The translations under genes were made by a program, and so were the position numbers. A DNA stretch of 64,000 bases, from the NCBI GenBank assembly GCA_964501365.1, contig CAZCST010000001.1, positions 153,453 to 217,452 on the forward strand, given 5' to 3'. Source of the stretch: CAZAMB01 sp964501365 (GTDB taxonomy: Bacteria > Planctomycetota > Phycisphaerae > UBA1845). The stretch's first letter is position 1. Every line of letters starts with the position of its first letter. A model generated the notes under the pieces. That model saw nothing but the letters and a program-made list of their open reading frames with translations. It was not told the origin of the DNA and made no database searches. Positions 33,974 to 42,199 of the stretch are shown in pieces.

Positions 33974-34636
33974 CTATTTTAGCCCCCGGACTAGCGTTGG
34001 GATCGCCGCCCCGCACTCCGGACAAACGCCGGTCACGTTGCCCGTGAGGTTGTAGCCGCATTTCACGCACGATCCTCGACGCCTTCGTTTCTTAATTCGG
34101 CGTTTCGATGAATAAGAGAAATACCAAATGGGATACAGCGAGAACAATGCGGCAATAATCCATGCCTGTGCATCCGCGTCGTAGGAGGTCTCCGTCCTTC
34201 TAAGCCATTGCCCGTCTCTTAGATCCCAGGAATCATCGGACGCCCCTGTCAGATTCGCGGGAATAACGTGATAACCAGACTGGTGGGAATAGGACGCAAA
34301 GCGACACCATAGATAAGTAGGCGCGCCTGACTCAAAAAAGTTTCTTCGCAAGATGTATCCGCCCTCCTTTGAGTTCAGTGCTTCCTTTTCGTCATCCTGA
34401 AGATCGGTCCACTTTCCGCGCAGTATAAGCCGCCCTCCAAGGGAGCGCGACTCGTGAGAAATCGAGAATGCAACCGGACTTCCCAGCCATCTATAGCTTC
34501 CCAAGTGTAAAAAAGGCGGTGCATAGGAGGGGGCCTTACATAAATATGCGATCAGCGAGCTGATACTTAGGGCGAATAGGGCGGCAACGAAGGCCCAGTG
34601 CAACAAACTCAAAGCTCGCCGTAAAAGTCTGATCAT
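33974..34636 (-). CDS. Membrane protein with C-terminal zinc ribbon (array member 2, 220 aa)
   Basis: The 220-residue protein has an N-terminal helix (LLHWAFVAALFALSISSLIAY), an extracytoplasmic domain of about 120 residues, a second helix (AWIIAALFSLYPIWYFSY), a basic stretch (KRRIKKRRRR) and then the ribbon CVKCGYNLTGNVTGVCPECG at the C-terminus. The basic stretch should hold the ribbon on the cytoplasmic side. The extracytoplasmic part contains tryptophan- and tyrosine-rich segments similar in type to member 3. Function unknown; the arrangement suggests a small receptor-like family. Confidence 0.75.
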   Translation of the reverse strand: MIRLLRRALSLLHWAFVAALFALSISSLIAYLCKAPSYAPPFLHLGSYRWLGSPVAFSISHESRSLGGRLILRGKWTDLQDDEKEALNSKEGGYILRRNFFESGAPTYLWCRFASYSHQSGYHVIPANLTGASDDSWDLRDGQWLRRTETSYDADAQAWIIAALFSLYPIWYFSYSSKRRIKKRRRRGSCVKCGYNLTGNVTGVCPECGAAIPTLVRGLK

Positions 34637-34692
34637 GCCGCCCTGGTAAATGATGCCCAGACCTCGCTATCGAGAATTCGCAATATCGATTA

Positions 34693-35223
34693 TCAGAACG
34701 CCGTCCCGCACTCCGGGCAAACGCCAGTCGTATTGCCAGTCAGATTGTAGCCGCATTTGATGCACAGGCCGCGACGACGGCGACGATGACGGCGAACGGG
34801 ACCACGAAACAACGAGATCGCAGGGTAGAATCCAAGAATACCAGCAACCAAAAGCAAGGATTCAGCAGTGGAATCAAACAAATAGTCGCGATTGACCATT
34901 TCCCCGAATTCGTTATCAACTCTAACCAGCCATAGAGTCGGGAATCTTGCACTGCCCCATTCGCTAATTTCAAACTTCGATTTAGATCGATAGCCGGGCG
35001 AATGCTCCAACGGTCGAAAGGACTTTCGTTCGGAGGTAATCTTGAACCTCTTGTTAATGAAAATAAGCTCTGTTGTGTAATGCGAAGTTTTGGTACCGGT
35101 AGACATGAAGCGATAGAGCACTCGGTTAGTGGTCGTCGAGCCAATCGTAAATGTTGCGACAGAGATAGCGAAGATCAAACTTGCCATCCCGCCAAGGAGT
35201 ATGATGAGTATTCTGCGGATCAT
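34693..35223 (-). CDS. Membrane protein with C-terminal zinc ribbon (array member 3, 176 aa)
   Basis: The protein has the same plan as member 2. An N-terminal helix (ILIILLGGMASLIFAISVATF) is followed by a roughly 90-residue extracytoplasmic domain, a second helix (SLLLVAGILGFYPAISLF), an arginine-rich turn (RRHRRRRRG) and the ribbon CIKCGYNLTGNTTGVCPECG at the end. Members 2 and 3 are clearly paralogous in their C-terminal halves and diverged outside the membrane. Its ATG overlaps the stop of a decayed ribbon fragment upstream, indicating an older, longer array. Confidence 0.75.
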   Translation of the reverse strand: MIRRILIILLGGMASLIFAISVATFTIGSTTTNRVLYRFMSTGTKTSHYTTELIFINKRFKITSERKSFRPLEHSPGYRSKSKFEISEWGSARFPTLWLVRVDNEFGEMVNRDYLFDSTAESLLLVAGILGFYPAISLFRGPVRRHRRRRRGLCIKCGYNLTGNTTGVCPECGTAF

Positions 35224-35306
35224 GTTGGCCTACCGCATTCGGGACAAATACCGGTCAATTGCCGGATTCATTCACTGGTCAGATTGTAGCTGCATTTGAC
35301 GCAATG
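35220..35306 (-). pseudogene. Decayed C-terminal ribbon of a fourth array member
   Basis: On the minus strand the sequence reads HCVKCSYNLTSE, an in-frame stop, then IRQLTGICPECGRPT and a second stop. This is the CxxCxYNLT...CPECG ribbon broken by a small insertion and a stop codon. Its last stop overlaps the ATG of member 3. The rest of this gene is missing and replaced by dispersed repeats. Confidence 0.7.
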
Positions 35307-35364
35307 CCGGATGGTCCGGGTTTGGTGCATCGATGATTGGGTCGTGAATCATCGTGTTTGATTC

Positions 35365-35402
35365 GCCCTCACCCCCGGCCCCTCTCCGGCGGGAGAGGGG
35401 AG
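35365..35402. repeat. Dispersed CCCTCACCCCCGGCCCCTCTCC-type repeat
   Basis: A widely seen intergenic repeat. Its core is the perfect hairpin CCCCTCTCC-ggcg-GGAGAGGGG at 35379-35400. Confidence 0.6.
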
Positions 35403-35424
35403 TACGGGATTGGGGATTCGTCCA

Positions 35425-35459
35425 CCCAGGGTAGCCACAAAAGGCGTGGCAACCCTGGG
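35425..35459. repeat. Dispersed hairpin repeat (CCCAGGGTAGCCAC)
   Basis: CCCAGGGTAGCCAC and GTGGCAACCCTGGG form a near-perfect 14-base stem with a seven-base loop. It lies downstream of the PDZ-protein gene and may also end its transcript. Confidence 0.6.
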
Positions 35460-35494
35460 CTGTGATCCGTTGCCCCTTCAGGGCAAATTCAAGC

Positions 35495-35517
35495 CGTTGG
35501 CGCTTCGGGTTCGGGTT
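35495..35517. repeat. Partial copy of the GGCGCTTSGGGTTCGGG repeat
   Basis: This 23-base sequence matches 63459-63481 with two mismatches. In the second place it is one arm of a long hairpin. Here it overlaps the stop codon of the PDZ-protein gene. Confidence 0.5.
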
Positions 35518-36400
35518 ACTTGAGTGGTTCGACGCGAGTTGGGGGTTCGAACGTGATCTTTGCGGGGCCCTGCGCCGATTGGCCCACAAAATACTTGGAC
35601 CACCATTTGGGGAACTTGGCCGTGGCCTTGAAGTGGTTCTCCGACACCGTCCGGACGGAGCCCTGCTTGGCGATTTCCTCCGGGCAGCGGCCCACGGTGA
35701 CGGGAGTCGGAATCTGCTGCGTGCCGCGCATGATGGTAAGGTTCATCTTTCCGCCGGGTCCACGAGCGCGAATCATGGCGCTGAAATTCTCGACCACCTG
35801 CATCCCTTCGCCCTTGAGCGGCACACCGTCCACCTCAAAGATCACGTCATCGACCTGCATTCCTGCCCGCTCGGCGGCCGTGTTGGGAATGATGCGCCCG
35901 ACCTTCACGCCCACGGCCCCCGGTGGCAGGCGCGGATGCTCCTCCGCACTGGCGCTATACGTCTGCAAATTGATCCCCAGAAATCCGCTGCGGTCGTACA
36001 CGTGATGGTTGAGGTACGCGGTGCGTACGATGTGCTCGATGCGAAGCAGAACTTCGAGCTTGGGATTCGCCCGATAGGCGTCACGCAACTTGCCGAAGGC
36101 CGGCGCGCCGATTTCGATCAGCCCTGCGCTGGCCTCTTCGCGTTCCTTGTACGAGGGGGAGCCGAGCTTAGGGATGAGCGTGTCGGCGCTTTGGGCAGCC
36201 GTGGCGTCCAGCGGGAGGCGGAACTCCTCATCAGTTACGGCCTCAATTTCGCTGCGTATCGCATCGGTCAGATCGACTTCCTCGTTCTGTGGCGGCAATG
36301 GCTGTGGTTGCACCTGAATCTGCACCTGCGCCGAGACTGCGGAAATAATCCGACAGCACAGGAGCAAGGCCAGGATGGTTGGAATTCGATTACGACCCAC
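35516..36400 (-). CDS. Exported PDZ-domain protein
   Basis: The GTG at 36400 starts a signal peptide (NRIPTILALLLCCRIISAVSA); an ATG at 36478 is open but adds 26 implausible residues. A glutamine/proline-rich segment and a helical domain (about 100 residues, with LGSPSYKEREEASAGLIEIG, resembling HEAT-like repeats) precede a PDZ domain: SGFLGINLQTY, GVKVGRIIPNTAAERAGMQV, DDVIFEVDGVPLKG. There is no serine-protease domain, so it is not a DegP-type enzyme; it probably binds protein C-termini in the periplasm. The C-terminal 50 residues are not recognised. It stands alone on its strand. Confidence 0.7.
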   Translation of the reverse strand: MGRNRIPTILALLLCCRIISAVSAQVQIQVQPQPLPPQNEEVDLTDAIRSEIEAVTDEEFRLPLDATAAQSADTLIPKLGSPSYKEREEASAGLIEIGAPAFGKLRDAYRANPKLEVLLRIEHIVRTAYLNHHVYDRSGFLGINLQTYSASAEEHPRLPPGAVGVKVGRIIPNTAAERAGMQVDDVIFEVDGVPLKGEGMQVVENFSAMIRARGPGGKMNLTIMRGTQQIPTPVTVGRCPEEIAKQGSVRTVSENHFKATAKFPKWWSKYFVGQSAQGPAKITFEPPTRVEPLK

Positions 36401-36652
36401 GCAAAAAGTATCCACCCCCGCCACCCTCGGAGCAAGCCGCCACTGCAGTATTCGACAATTCCAGACCAGATGGGCCAAATTTGGCGGGAGCCTGATTTAC
36501 GCTAGAATGGCCCTTCGCAGCACGAAACGGGCCATGACGACAGAGCACCAAGGTGCAACCGCGATGAGTACGACGCTGGCCCGGAATTAGAAGTGAAGAG
36601 TGCAGAAATCGGGCTGGCTGAGCTTGCTTCACCAGTGGATGCATAGGCAACA

Positions 36653-36955
36653 ATGGTCGCCAATTTAGACATTTCTCGTCAGAACCTGATTGATTTCTGC
36701 CGCAAACACCACGTTCAAAAGCTCTCTCTATTCGGATCGGTGCTGCGGAATGATTTTTCGACAAGCAGCGACATCGACGTGCTGGTCTCCTACGACCCTG
36801 CTTACCCAGTCGGCTTTCGAATCTTCGACATGGAGGACGAGCTCTCACGAATCTTCCACAATCGCCGGGTGGACATCGTGAACGAAAAGTTCTTGAATCC
36901 TCGCCTCAAAGCCCGAATCCTCAGCGAGGCTCAGGTTCAATATGAGCAAGGATGA
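36653..36955 (+). CDS. MNT-domain nucleotidyltransferase antitoxin (MntA-like)
   Basis: The 100-residue protein has the minimal nucleotidyltransferase motif GSVLRNDFSTSSDIDVLVSY, which fits GSx10DxD exactly, with the third acidic residue in RRVDIVNEKFL. MntA-type antitoxins neutralise HEPN toxins, in the studied cases by AMPylating a tyrosine of the toxin. The gene overlaps the HEPN gene by 14 bases, the usual arrangement. Both are probably acquired as a unit. Confidence 0.9.
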   Translation: MVANLDISRQNLIDFCRKHHVQKLSLFGSVLRNDFSTSSDIDVLVSYDPAYPVGFRIFDMEDELSRIFHNRRVDIVNEKFLNPRLKARILSEAQVQYEQG

Positions 36956-37277
36956 TCTCGTTTACATCGGACACATGGTCGATATGGCAATGTCCGCCGT
37001 TTCCAAAACAGAAGCGATCACCCGCGATAGGTTCGATAGCAATGAGAATCTGCGGCTTGCCGTAACCCATTTGATTCAGACCATCGGTGAGGCCGCCCGG
37101 CATGTCTCCGAGGACTTTTGCCTGCGACACCCCGAAGTTCCATGGCGCAAGATTGTGGGCATGCGCCACAAGGTCGTTCATGACTACCTGCACGTGGACT
37201 ACGACCTGGTCTGGGACGTGGCTACGATCGAACTGCCGCAACTCGTATCACGATTGAAGGCAATTTGTCCGACGTAG
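36942..37277 (+). CDS. HEPN-domain toxin (HepT-like, DUF86)
   Basis: The 111-residue helical protein has the HEPN signature RHKVVHDY (Rx4HxY) near residue 80, which forms the RNase active site in HepT toxins; the tyrosine is the modification target in characterised MntA/HepT pairs. The upstream TIGEAARHVS segment is also typical. It is coupled to the MNT gene. The active-site residues are intact, so a functional type VII toxin-antitoxin module is likely. Confidence 0.9.
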   Translation: MSKDDLVYIGHMVDMAMSAVSKTEAITRDRFDSNENLRLAVTHLIQTIGEAARHVSEDFCLRHPEVPWRKIVGMRHKVVHDYLHVDYDLVWDVATIELPQLVSRLKAICPT

Positions 37278-37355
37278 CGGGCGATTGTTTCAAAACACCC
37301 CATAGATATAATAAGAAGCTGAATTCAATGACCGTTACTGCACTAAGGGGATACG

Positions 37356-38783
37356 ATGACCGTCGCTACTGTTGATCATAAAGTTGCTGACATCGGACTG
37401 GCCGAGTTTGGCCGCAAGGAAATCGTCCTTGCCGAGCACGAAATGCCCGGCCTGATGGCGATTCGCGAGGAATATGCAGCCCGCAAGCCGCTGGCCGGGG
37501 CGCGCGTAACCGGTTCGCTGCACATGACCATCCAGACGGCCGTGCTGATCGAGACGCTGGCCGAGCTGGGGGCCCAGGTCCGCTGGTGCAGTTGCAATAT
37601 TTTCAGCACGCAGGATCACGCGGCCGCCGCCATCGCAGCGGCGGGTATCCCCGTGTTCGCGTGGAAGGGCGAAACTCTCGAAGAATATTGGTGGTGTACG
37701 TTGCAGGCCCTGAACTTCCCCGAGGGCGGGCCGAACCTGATCGTCGATGACGGCGGCGACGCGACCATGCTCATCCACATGGGCTACGAGGCCGAAAACG
37801 AATTCTCCAAATCGCGAAAGCTGCCCGACCCATCGAAAGCCGACAACGAAGAAATGGAAATCATCCTGAAGCTCATCCGCGATGAACTGGGCAACGACGC
37901 GCAGCGCTGGCATGGAGTGGCCAAGGACGTCATCGGCGTCAGCGAAGAAACGACAACCGGCGTCAAGAGGCTCTATAAATGGCAGAAAGATGGGACGCTG
38001 CTTTTCCCCGCCATCAACGTCAACGACAGTGTGACCAAGAGTAAATTCGACAACGTCTACGGTTGTCGCCACTCGCTCATCGACGCCCTGAACCGCGCAA
38101 CCGACGTGATGCTGTCGGGCAAGGTCGCGGTGGTCTGCGGCTACGGCGACGTGGGCAAGGGCTGCGCCCAGAGCCTTCGCGGACAGGGCTGCCGCGTCAT
38201 CGTCACCGAGATCGACCCGATCTGCGCACTCCAGGCTGCGATGGAAGGCTATCAAGTGCTGACGTTGGAGGATGTCGTCGCAACGGCCGACGTCTTCGTC
38301 ACCACCACCGGCAACAAGGGCATCATCCTCGCCGCCCACATGGCAAAAATGAAAAACCAGGCGATCGTCTGCAACATCGGACACTTCGACAACGAAATCG
38401 ATATGGCCGGCTTGAAGAAAACGCCGGGTGTCCGCAAAGAGAACATCAAGCCGCAAGTGGACAAGTGGATCTTCCCCGACGGCCATTGCATTTTGGTGCT
38501 GGCCGAAGGCCGACTCGTAAACCTCGGCTGCGCGACGGGTCATCCGAGCTTCGTGATGAGCAACAGCTTCTCGAATCAAGTGATCGCACAGGTCGAGCTA
38601 TTCGAGAATGCGGCCAACTATGAAAAGCGCGTTTACACACTGCCCAAGCACCTCGATGAGAAAGTCGCGCGGTTGCATTTGGCGCAACTCGGCGTAAAGC
38701 TCACCAAGCTTCGCCCGGATCAGGCCAGTTACGCCGGCATTCCGACAGACGGCCCCTACAAGCCGGACCATTACCGCTACTAG
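37356..38783 (+). CDS. ahcY: Adenosylhomocysteinase
   Basis: AhcY splits S-adenosylhomocysteine into adenosine and homocysteine, removing the product inhibitor of methyltransferases. The 475-residue cytoplasmic enzyme shows ARVTGSLHMTIQTAVLIETL, the NAD-binding GKVAVVCGYGDVGKGCAQSL, ETTTGVKRLY with its substrate-site residues, and the C-terminal LRPDQASYAGIPTDGPYKPDHYRY that completes the neighbouring subunit's NAD site. The length includes the roughly 40-residue insertion usual in bacteria. I see no SAH riboswitch in the 78-base leader. It is convergent with the cytochrome gene, with eight bases between stops. Confidence 0.97.
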   Translation: MTVATVDHKVADIGLAEFGRKEIVLAEHEMPGLMAIREEYAARKPLAGARVTGSLHMTIQTAVLIETLAELGAQVRWCSCNIFSTQDHAAAAIAAAGIPVFAWKGETLEEYWWCTLQALNFPEGGPNLIVDDGGDATMLIHMGYEAENEFSKSRKLPDPSKADNEEMEIILKLIRDELGNDAQRWHGVAKDVIGVSEETTTGVKRLYKWQKDGTLLFPAINVNDSVTKSKFDNVYGCRHSLIDALNRATDVMLSGKVAVVCGYGDVGKGCAQSLRGQGCRVIVTEIDPICALQAAMEGYQVLTLEDVVATADVFVTTTGNKGIILAAHMAKMKNQAIVCNIGHFDNEIDMAGLKKTPGVRKENIKPQVDKWIFPDGHCILVLAEGRLVNLGCATGHPSFVMSNSFSNQVIAQVELFENAANYEKRVYTLPKHLDEKVARLHLAQLGVKLTKLRPDQASYAGIPTDGPYKPDHYRY

Positions 38784-38791
38784 CCGTTGGT

Positions 38792-40348
38792 CTAAAGCGT
38801 CTTGAGGAATGCGATAAGCGCCTTCTTGTCGTCGTCCGACAGATCGTGCCCGAACGTGTGGCCGGGGACTGCCCGAGTCTTTGTCCCAGGTGGCCCCTTC
38901 CAACCCGTTGGTACGTAATCATCGCGCAGGCGTTTGGGGTCAAACCAATCTTCCAATGTTGCGATGGACCCGTTGTGCTCGAACGGACCTCGATACCACA
39001 CGCCCCTCAAAGACGGGACCTTGTAGTATCCGGTCCCGCGCCGTGTGTTCAAAGTCAGACGCCGATCGGTTCCGACGCATCGATCAAGAATGTCGTACTT
39101 CCCTCGATGATCCTCTGGAATGGTAAAGCCTGAGGCCGGAGTCAATTTATTGTTTGTATACAGCGGCGGTGTGTGACACCGGTTGCAGCCCTCTTGCTCG
39201 AAGATATCCTGTCCGCGCGCCGCCAATTCGTCAAACTTGTTCGGGTTTGGCGGCGGCTTGAGAGAATACGCAAACAACGCCAGCGCATATAGCTGTTCGT
39301 CGCTGTAGCGCGTGAGCATTTCCGGCTCAGGTCGTTTCCCACCGAACAGGACCGAGAGTGGCACAAAGTCGCCGAACTGCGCCAGGTCGTCGCCTCCCTG
39401 ATTAAGCGCGGCGTAGCGCATCAAATCTTCGATCGATCGATGTTGTTGCAGCCCCGTGCGATCGAGGTAACGCCGGTCGCGCACGCCGATCAAATTCGGC
39501 ACTTGTACCGGTACCGATGGCATGGTGCGGTGACGCGCTATGATGCCGGGCGGAATGGCCTCATGTGCCGAGGCCAGTTCCTCGATCGACTTCTCATCGG
39601 GACCTGAACCAAGCCCGGATTGAATCCAGGGCGTGGTGAAGAGCAGGCGTTCCAGCGTTCGCGCCTCTTCGACATCCTGTAACGATCGGTAGTCGTAGGC
39701 CAGCGCGCGATCGAACGGGAAGTTCCCTTGCGCGCCTTTGATGACGCTTCCGTCTGGCATGACGCGACTGTGGCACATTCCGCAGGCCAGGATTCCGATT
39801 TCAATCTTTCCCTTTTCTTGGACTACGTAACAGAAGAATGGCAGCTTTCCTTCGCTGTCGATGGGGGGATTGACGGCGCTGAACCATGCTGGATCCCGCA
39901 GATACGACCCGTCGCCGGGCTTGGGGCCCAAACTACCCAACCGCTCCATCCCGATCGGGGCGTCAAAGACGATCTCGCCGGCACGGACCCAGTCAGCCTC
40001 TGTCTTAAGCACGCTGGAATCAAACGCAATGACCGGGTCTTGCTGTTGAAGCCAATCGATGTATCCCGGAGGCTCTTTGCCTGGCGCATAGACTGGATAG
40101 TTCTTGTAGATAGGGCGGACCGGAATACGGTAATAATACTCCGCCGACATGTGTCTCGGAGAATACGGCGCATTCGCCAGGGGAAGCTCCAAAGACGCCA
40201 TAGCCTCGTCGTCCCAAATTCGCGGGATGGACACTGGTCCCGTCGTGTCGGATTCCACTTTTCGAGAAGAAGGCTTGCAGGCTGTCAGGCTAATACTTAC
40301 GAACAGGACGAACACAAGAAATGAAACTAAGAAGTTGCGTTTCATCAT
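38792..40348 (-). CDS. Dihaem c-type cytochrome lipoprotein (peroxidase/MauG-like, paralogue 1)
   Basis: The 518-residue protein has a lipoprotein signal (LVFVLFVSISLTAC). Two haem-binding CxxCH motifs are present: CGMCHS near residue 195 and CNRCHT near residue 405. The C-terminal GTGYYKVPSLRGVWYRGPFEHNG text matches the dihaem cytochrome c peroxidase/MauG superfamily. The first haem domain is unusually long. It is expected in the periplasm, attached to a membrane, with a redox function whose partner is unknown. The next gene, 13 bases upstream on the same strand, is a close paralogue, so they form an operon. Confidence 0.85.
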   Translation of the reverse strand: MMKRNFLVSFLVFVLFVSISLTACKPSSRKVESDTTGPVSIPRIWDDEAMASLELPLANAPYSPRHMSAEYYYRIPVRPIYKNYPVYAPGKEPPGYIDWLQQQDPVIAFDSSVLKTEADWVRAGEIVFDAPIGMERLGSLGPKPGDGSYLRDPAWFSAVNPPIDSEGKLPFFCYVVQEKGKIEIGILACGMCHSRVMPDGSVIKGAQGNFPFDRALAYDYRSLQDVEEARTLERLLFTTPWIQSGLGSGPDEKSIEELASAHEAIPPGIIARHRTMPSVPVQVPNLIGVRDRRYLDRTGLQQHRSIEDLMRYAALNQGGDDLAQFGDFVPLSVLFGGKRPEPEMLTRYSDEQLYALALFAYSLKPPPNPNKFDELAARGQDIFEQEGCNRCHTPPLYTNNKLTPASGFTIPEDHRGKYDILDRCVGTDRRLTLNTRRGTGYYKVPSLRGVWYRGPFEHNGSIATLEDWFDPKRLRDDYVPTGWKGPPGTKTRAVPGHTFGHDLSDDDKKALIAFLKTL

Positions 40349-40361
40349 CGTCCTCAGTGAA

Positions 40362-41906
40362 CTAAAGAGTCTTCAGAAATGCAATAAGCGCCTTCTTGTC
40401 GTCATCCGACAAATCGTGCCCGAACGTGTGGCCGGGCACGGCCCGCGTCTTCACGCCCGGTCCCCTCCAGCCCGTGGGAACGTAATCATCACTCAACCGC
40501 TTGGGATCGAACCAATCTTCCAGTGAATTGACTGAACCGGAGTGTTCGTACAATCCGCGGTACCAGAGTCCGCGCAGCGACGGAATCTTGTAATACCCGG
40601 TTCCTTTGCGGGTCTTGAGTGCCAGACCTGGATCGGTGCCGACACGACGTGTGGAAATATCCAGGCCACGTTTGTAAGCGTCGTCGGGGGGACCAAAGCC
40701 TGTAACGGCAACCAGCTTGTTGTTGGTGTAGATCGGCGGTGTGTGACATTCGGCACAGCCCTCGCCTTCGAAAACCTTCTGTCCGCGTTTGGCTAGGTCG
40801 TCGAATGGGAATGGGCTCTTGGGTGGCTCAAGCGAATAGATGTACATACCCATCGCCCACATCGCCTCGTCCGGTAGACGCGAATGAAGTCTTTGATTGA
40901 TTTCAGGAACCATCCTGTGCGGACCGAAGACGCCATCGTCCGCGAATTCTACGAGAATTCCATATCGGGCAATATCGGCGGGACCGCGGTTGGCGTGCGT
41001 TCCCGTGGCATCCAAGTATCGTCGATCCTTGACCCCGATGAGATCGGCCATTCGCGTGATGAAAAAAGGGCTGCCGTTGAATCGGGCAAAGGTCGTCCCA
41101 TCAGGATCGCCCACATCCTGCTGTTGAAATCGATCAACCTCCTCGTCGCTCATCACTCTAAACCGCGCATGCACGTCGTCGGAATGCCAAGGAACCCCAT
41201 ACATCTGATAAAACTTTTCCCCTTTGGACAGCTTCGGGGTTGGATACAGCCCAGCCAGCAAGATATCGAACGCAGGTGAATCCGCCAGGTCGAAGTTGGA
41301 CGGAGCTCCGCGAAGTACGGTGCCATCGGGCATGAGGCGACTGTGGCAGCCCGAACAGCTGGAAACTCCGATCTTGAGCTTGCCGTCGCGGTCCACAACC
41401 CATCGGGCGTCGAGGATGATTCCATCCTTGGTGAGGACGTTGTGAGATGCATCGCGGCCCGAATCGATGGCGGCAGCATCAGTAAAATAATTCAGGACAA
41501 CCGGATCGTCGGACCGCATGACCTCCGTATCGAGTTCTTCGAAAACGCGACGCCCGGCCTCGATCCAGTCTTTTTTGCTGACAAGCTTTTCCGGCTCTAT
41601 GAGCGGTTTGGGACCTTGTGCCTTCAACCAATCGCGATACCCGGGAGGCTCCTTGTCGGGGTGATAGACGGGGTACGTCCGCAGGTTGTCGATGGGGGCA
41701 GCGTAGTATTCTTTTTCACTGTAAAAGCTCGGAGCCGCGCCAAGGCCGGTCAGTGGCGTCGCCCAGTTGGCGAGCGCCTTTTCATCCCAGATTTTGGGCA
41801 CGACGATTTTGTCAGAATCCTGATGACCGTCGGGAGTCGATTTTGAACACTCCAAGAGCGAGAAAAGCAGCCCCAGCGCCGAACAGCACAGCAGAATCCG
41901 GGTCAT
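40362..41906 (-). CDS. Dihaem c-type cytochrome lipoprotein (peroxidase/MauG-like, paralogue 2)
   Basis: The 514-residue protein has the same architecture as its neighbour. A lipobox in LGLLFSLLEC is followed by IPRIWDEKAL-like VVPKIWDEKALANW, then haem motifs CSGCHS and CAECHT, and the closing GTGYYKIPSLRGLWYRGLYEHSG and GHTFGHDLSDDDKKALIAFL, nearly identical to paralogue 1. The middle region has diverged, with a different loop between the haems. The pair may form a heterodimer or act in sequence on one substrate; this is inference. First gene of the two-gene operon. Confidence 0.85.
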   Translation of the reverse strand: MTRILLCCSALGLLFSLLECSKSTPDGHQDSDKIVVPKIWDEKALANWATPLTGLGAAPSFYSEKEYYAAPIDNLRTYPVYHPDKEPPGYRDWLKAQGPKPLIEPEKLVSKKDWIEAGRRVFEELDTEVMRSDDPVVLNYFTDAAAIDSGRDASHNVLTKDGIILDARWVVDRDGKLKIGVSSCSGCHSRLMPDGTVLRGAPSNFDLADSPAFDILLAGLYPTPKLSKGEKFYQMYGVPWHSDDVHARFRVMSDEEVDRFQQQDVGDPDGTTFARFNGSPFFITRMADLIGVKDRRYLDATGTHANRGPADIARYGILVEFADDGVFGPHRMVPEINQRLHSRLPDEAMWAMGMYIYSLEPPKSPFPFDDLAKRGQKVFEGEGCAECHTPPIYTNNKLVAVTGFGPPDDAYKRGLDISTRRVGTDPGLALKTRKGTGYYKIPSLRGLWYRGLYEHSGSVNSLEDWFDPKRLSDDYVPTGWRGPGVKTRAVPGHTFGHDLSDDDKKALIAFLKTL

Positions 41907-41970
41907 CTATGCACCCTCGCAATGCTCCCAGGAAAGGCCGCCCAAGCGCCTTAGCCCACTCGCCGAATGG

Positions 41971-42156
41971 TCAGGAAAGGGGGAACTCGGCAGGCCGGAT
42001 TTCGACGATCTCAATATTCGGATAGTTGGCGTAGTCCGTCGCCTGCCGCCGCGCCTCGTCGAGACTGGCCGCATATACGCGATACTGCTTGACCGCCGGC
42101 GCGGCCTTTTCACCCTCGATTTTGTACTTGTAGTAAATGATATATGGCTTCAGCAT
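41971..42156 (-). CDS. Small conserved-looking protein of unknown function (61 aa)
   Basis: The ATG at 42156 gives MLKPYIIYYKYKIEGEKAAP, then QYRVYAASLDEARRQATDYA and ending IEIVEIRPAEFPLS. It reads as a compact beta-alpha-beta domain without signal or membrane segments. It lies between the kinase cluster (44 bases upstream) and the cytochrome operon (64 bases downstream), all on the same strand. I do not recognise it. Confidence 0.6.
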   Translation of the reverse strand: MLKPYIIYYKYKIEGEKAAPAVKQYRVYAASLDEARRQATDYANYPNIEIVEIRPAEFPLS

Positions 42157-42199
42157 GGGGCAACGAATAGCGAGGAACCGGCATTCCTGCAAGTCCGCA

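Noticed and set aside
37278..37355. SAH riboswitch before ahcY
   Set aside because: The leader is only 78 bases and AU-rich, with no visible conserved pseudoknot elements.
37335..38579. A 414-residue minus-strand frame opposite ahcY
   Set aside because: Mirror of a conserved enzyme; His/Asp/Val-rich without motifs.
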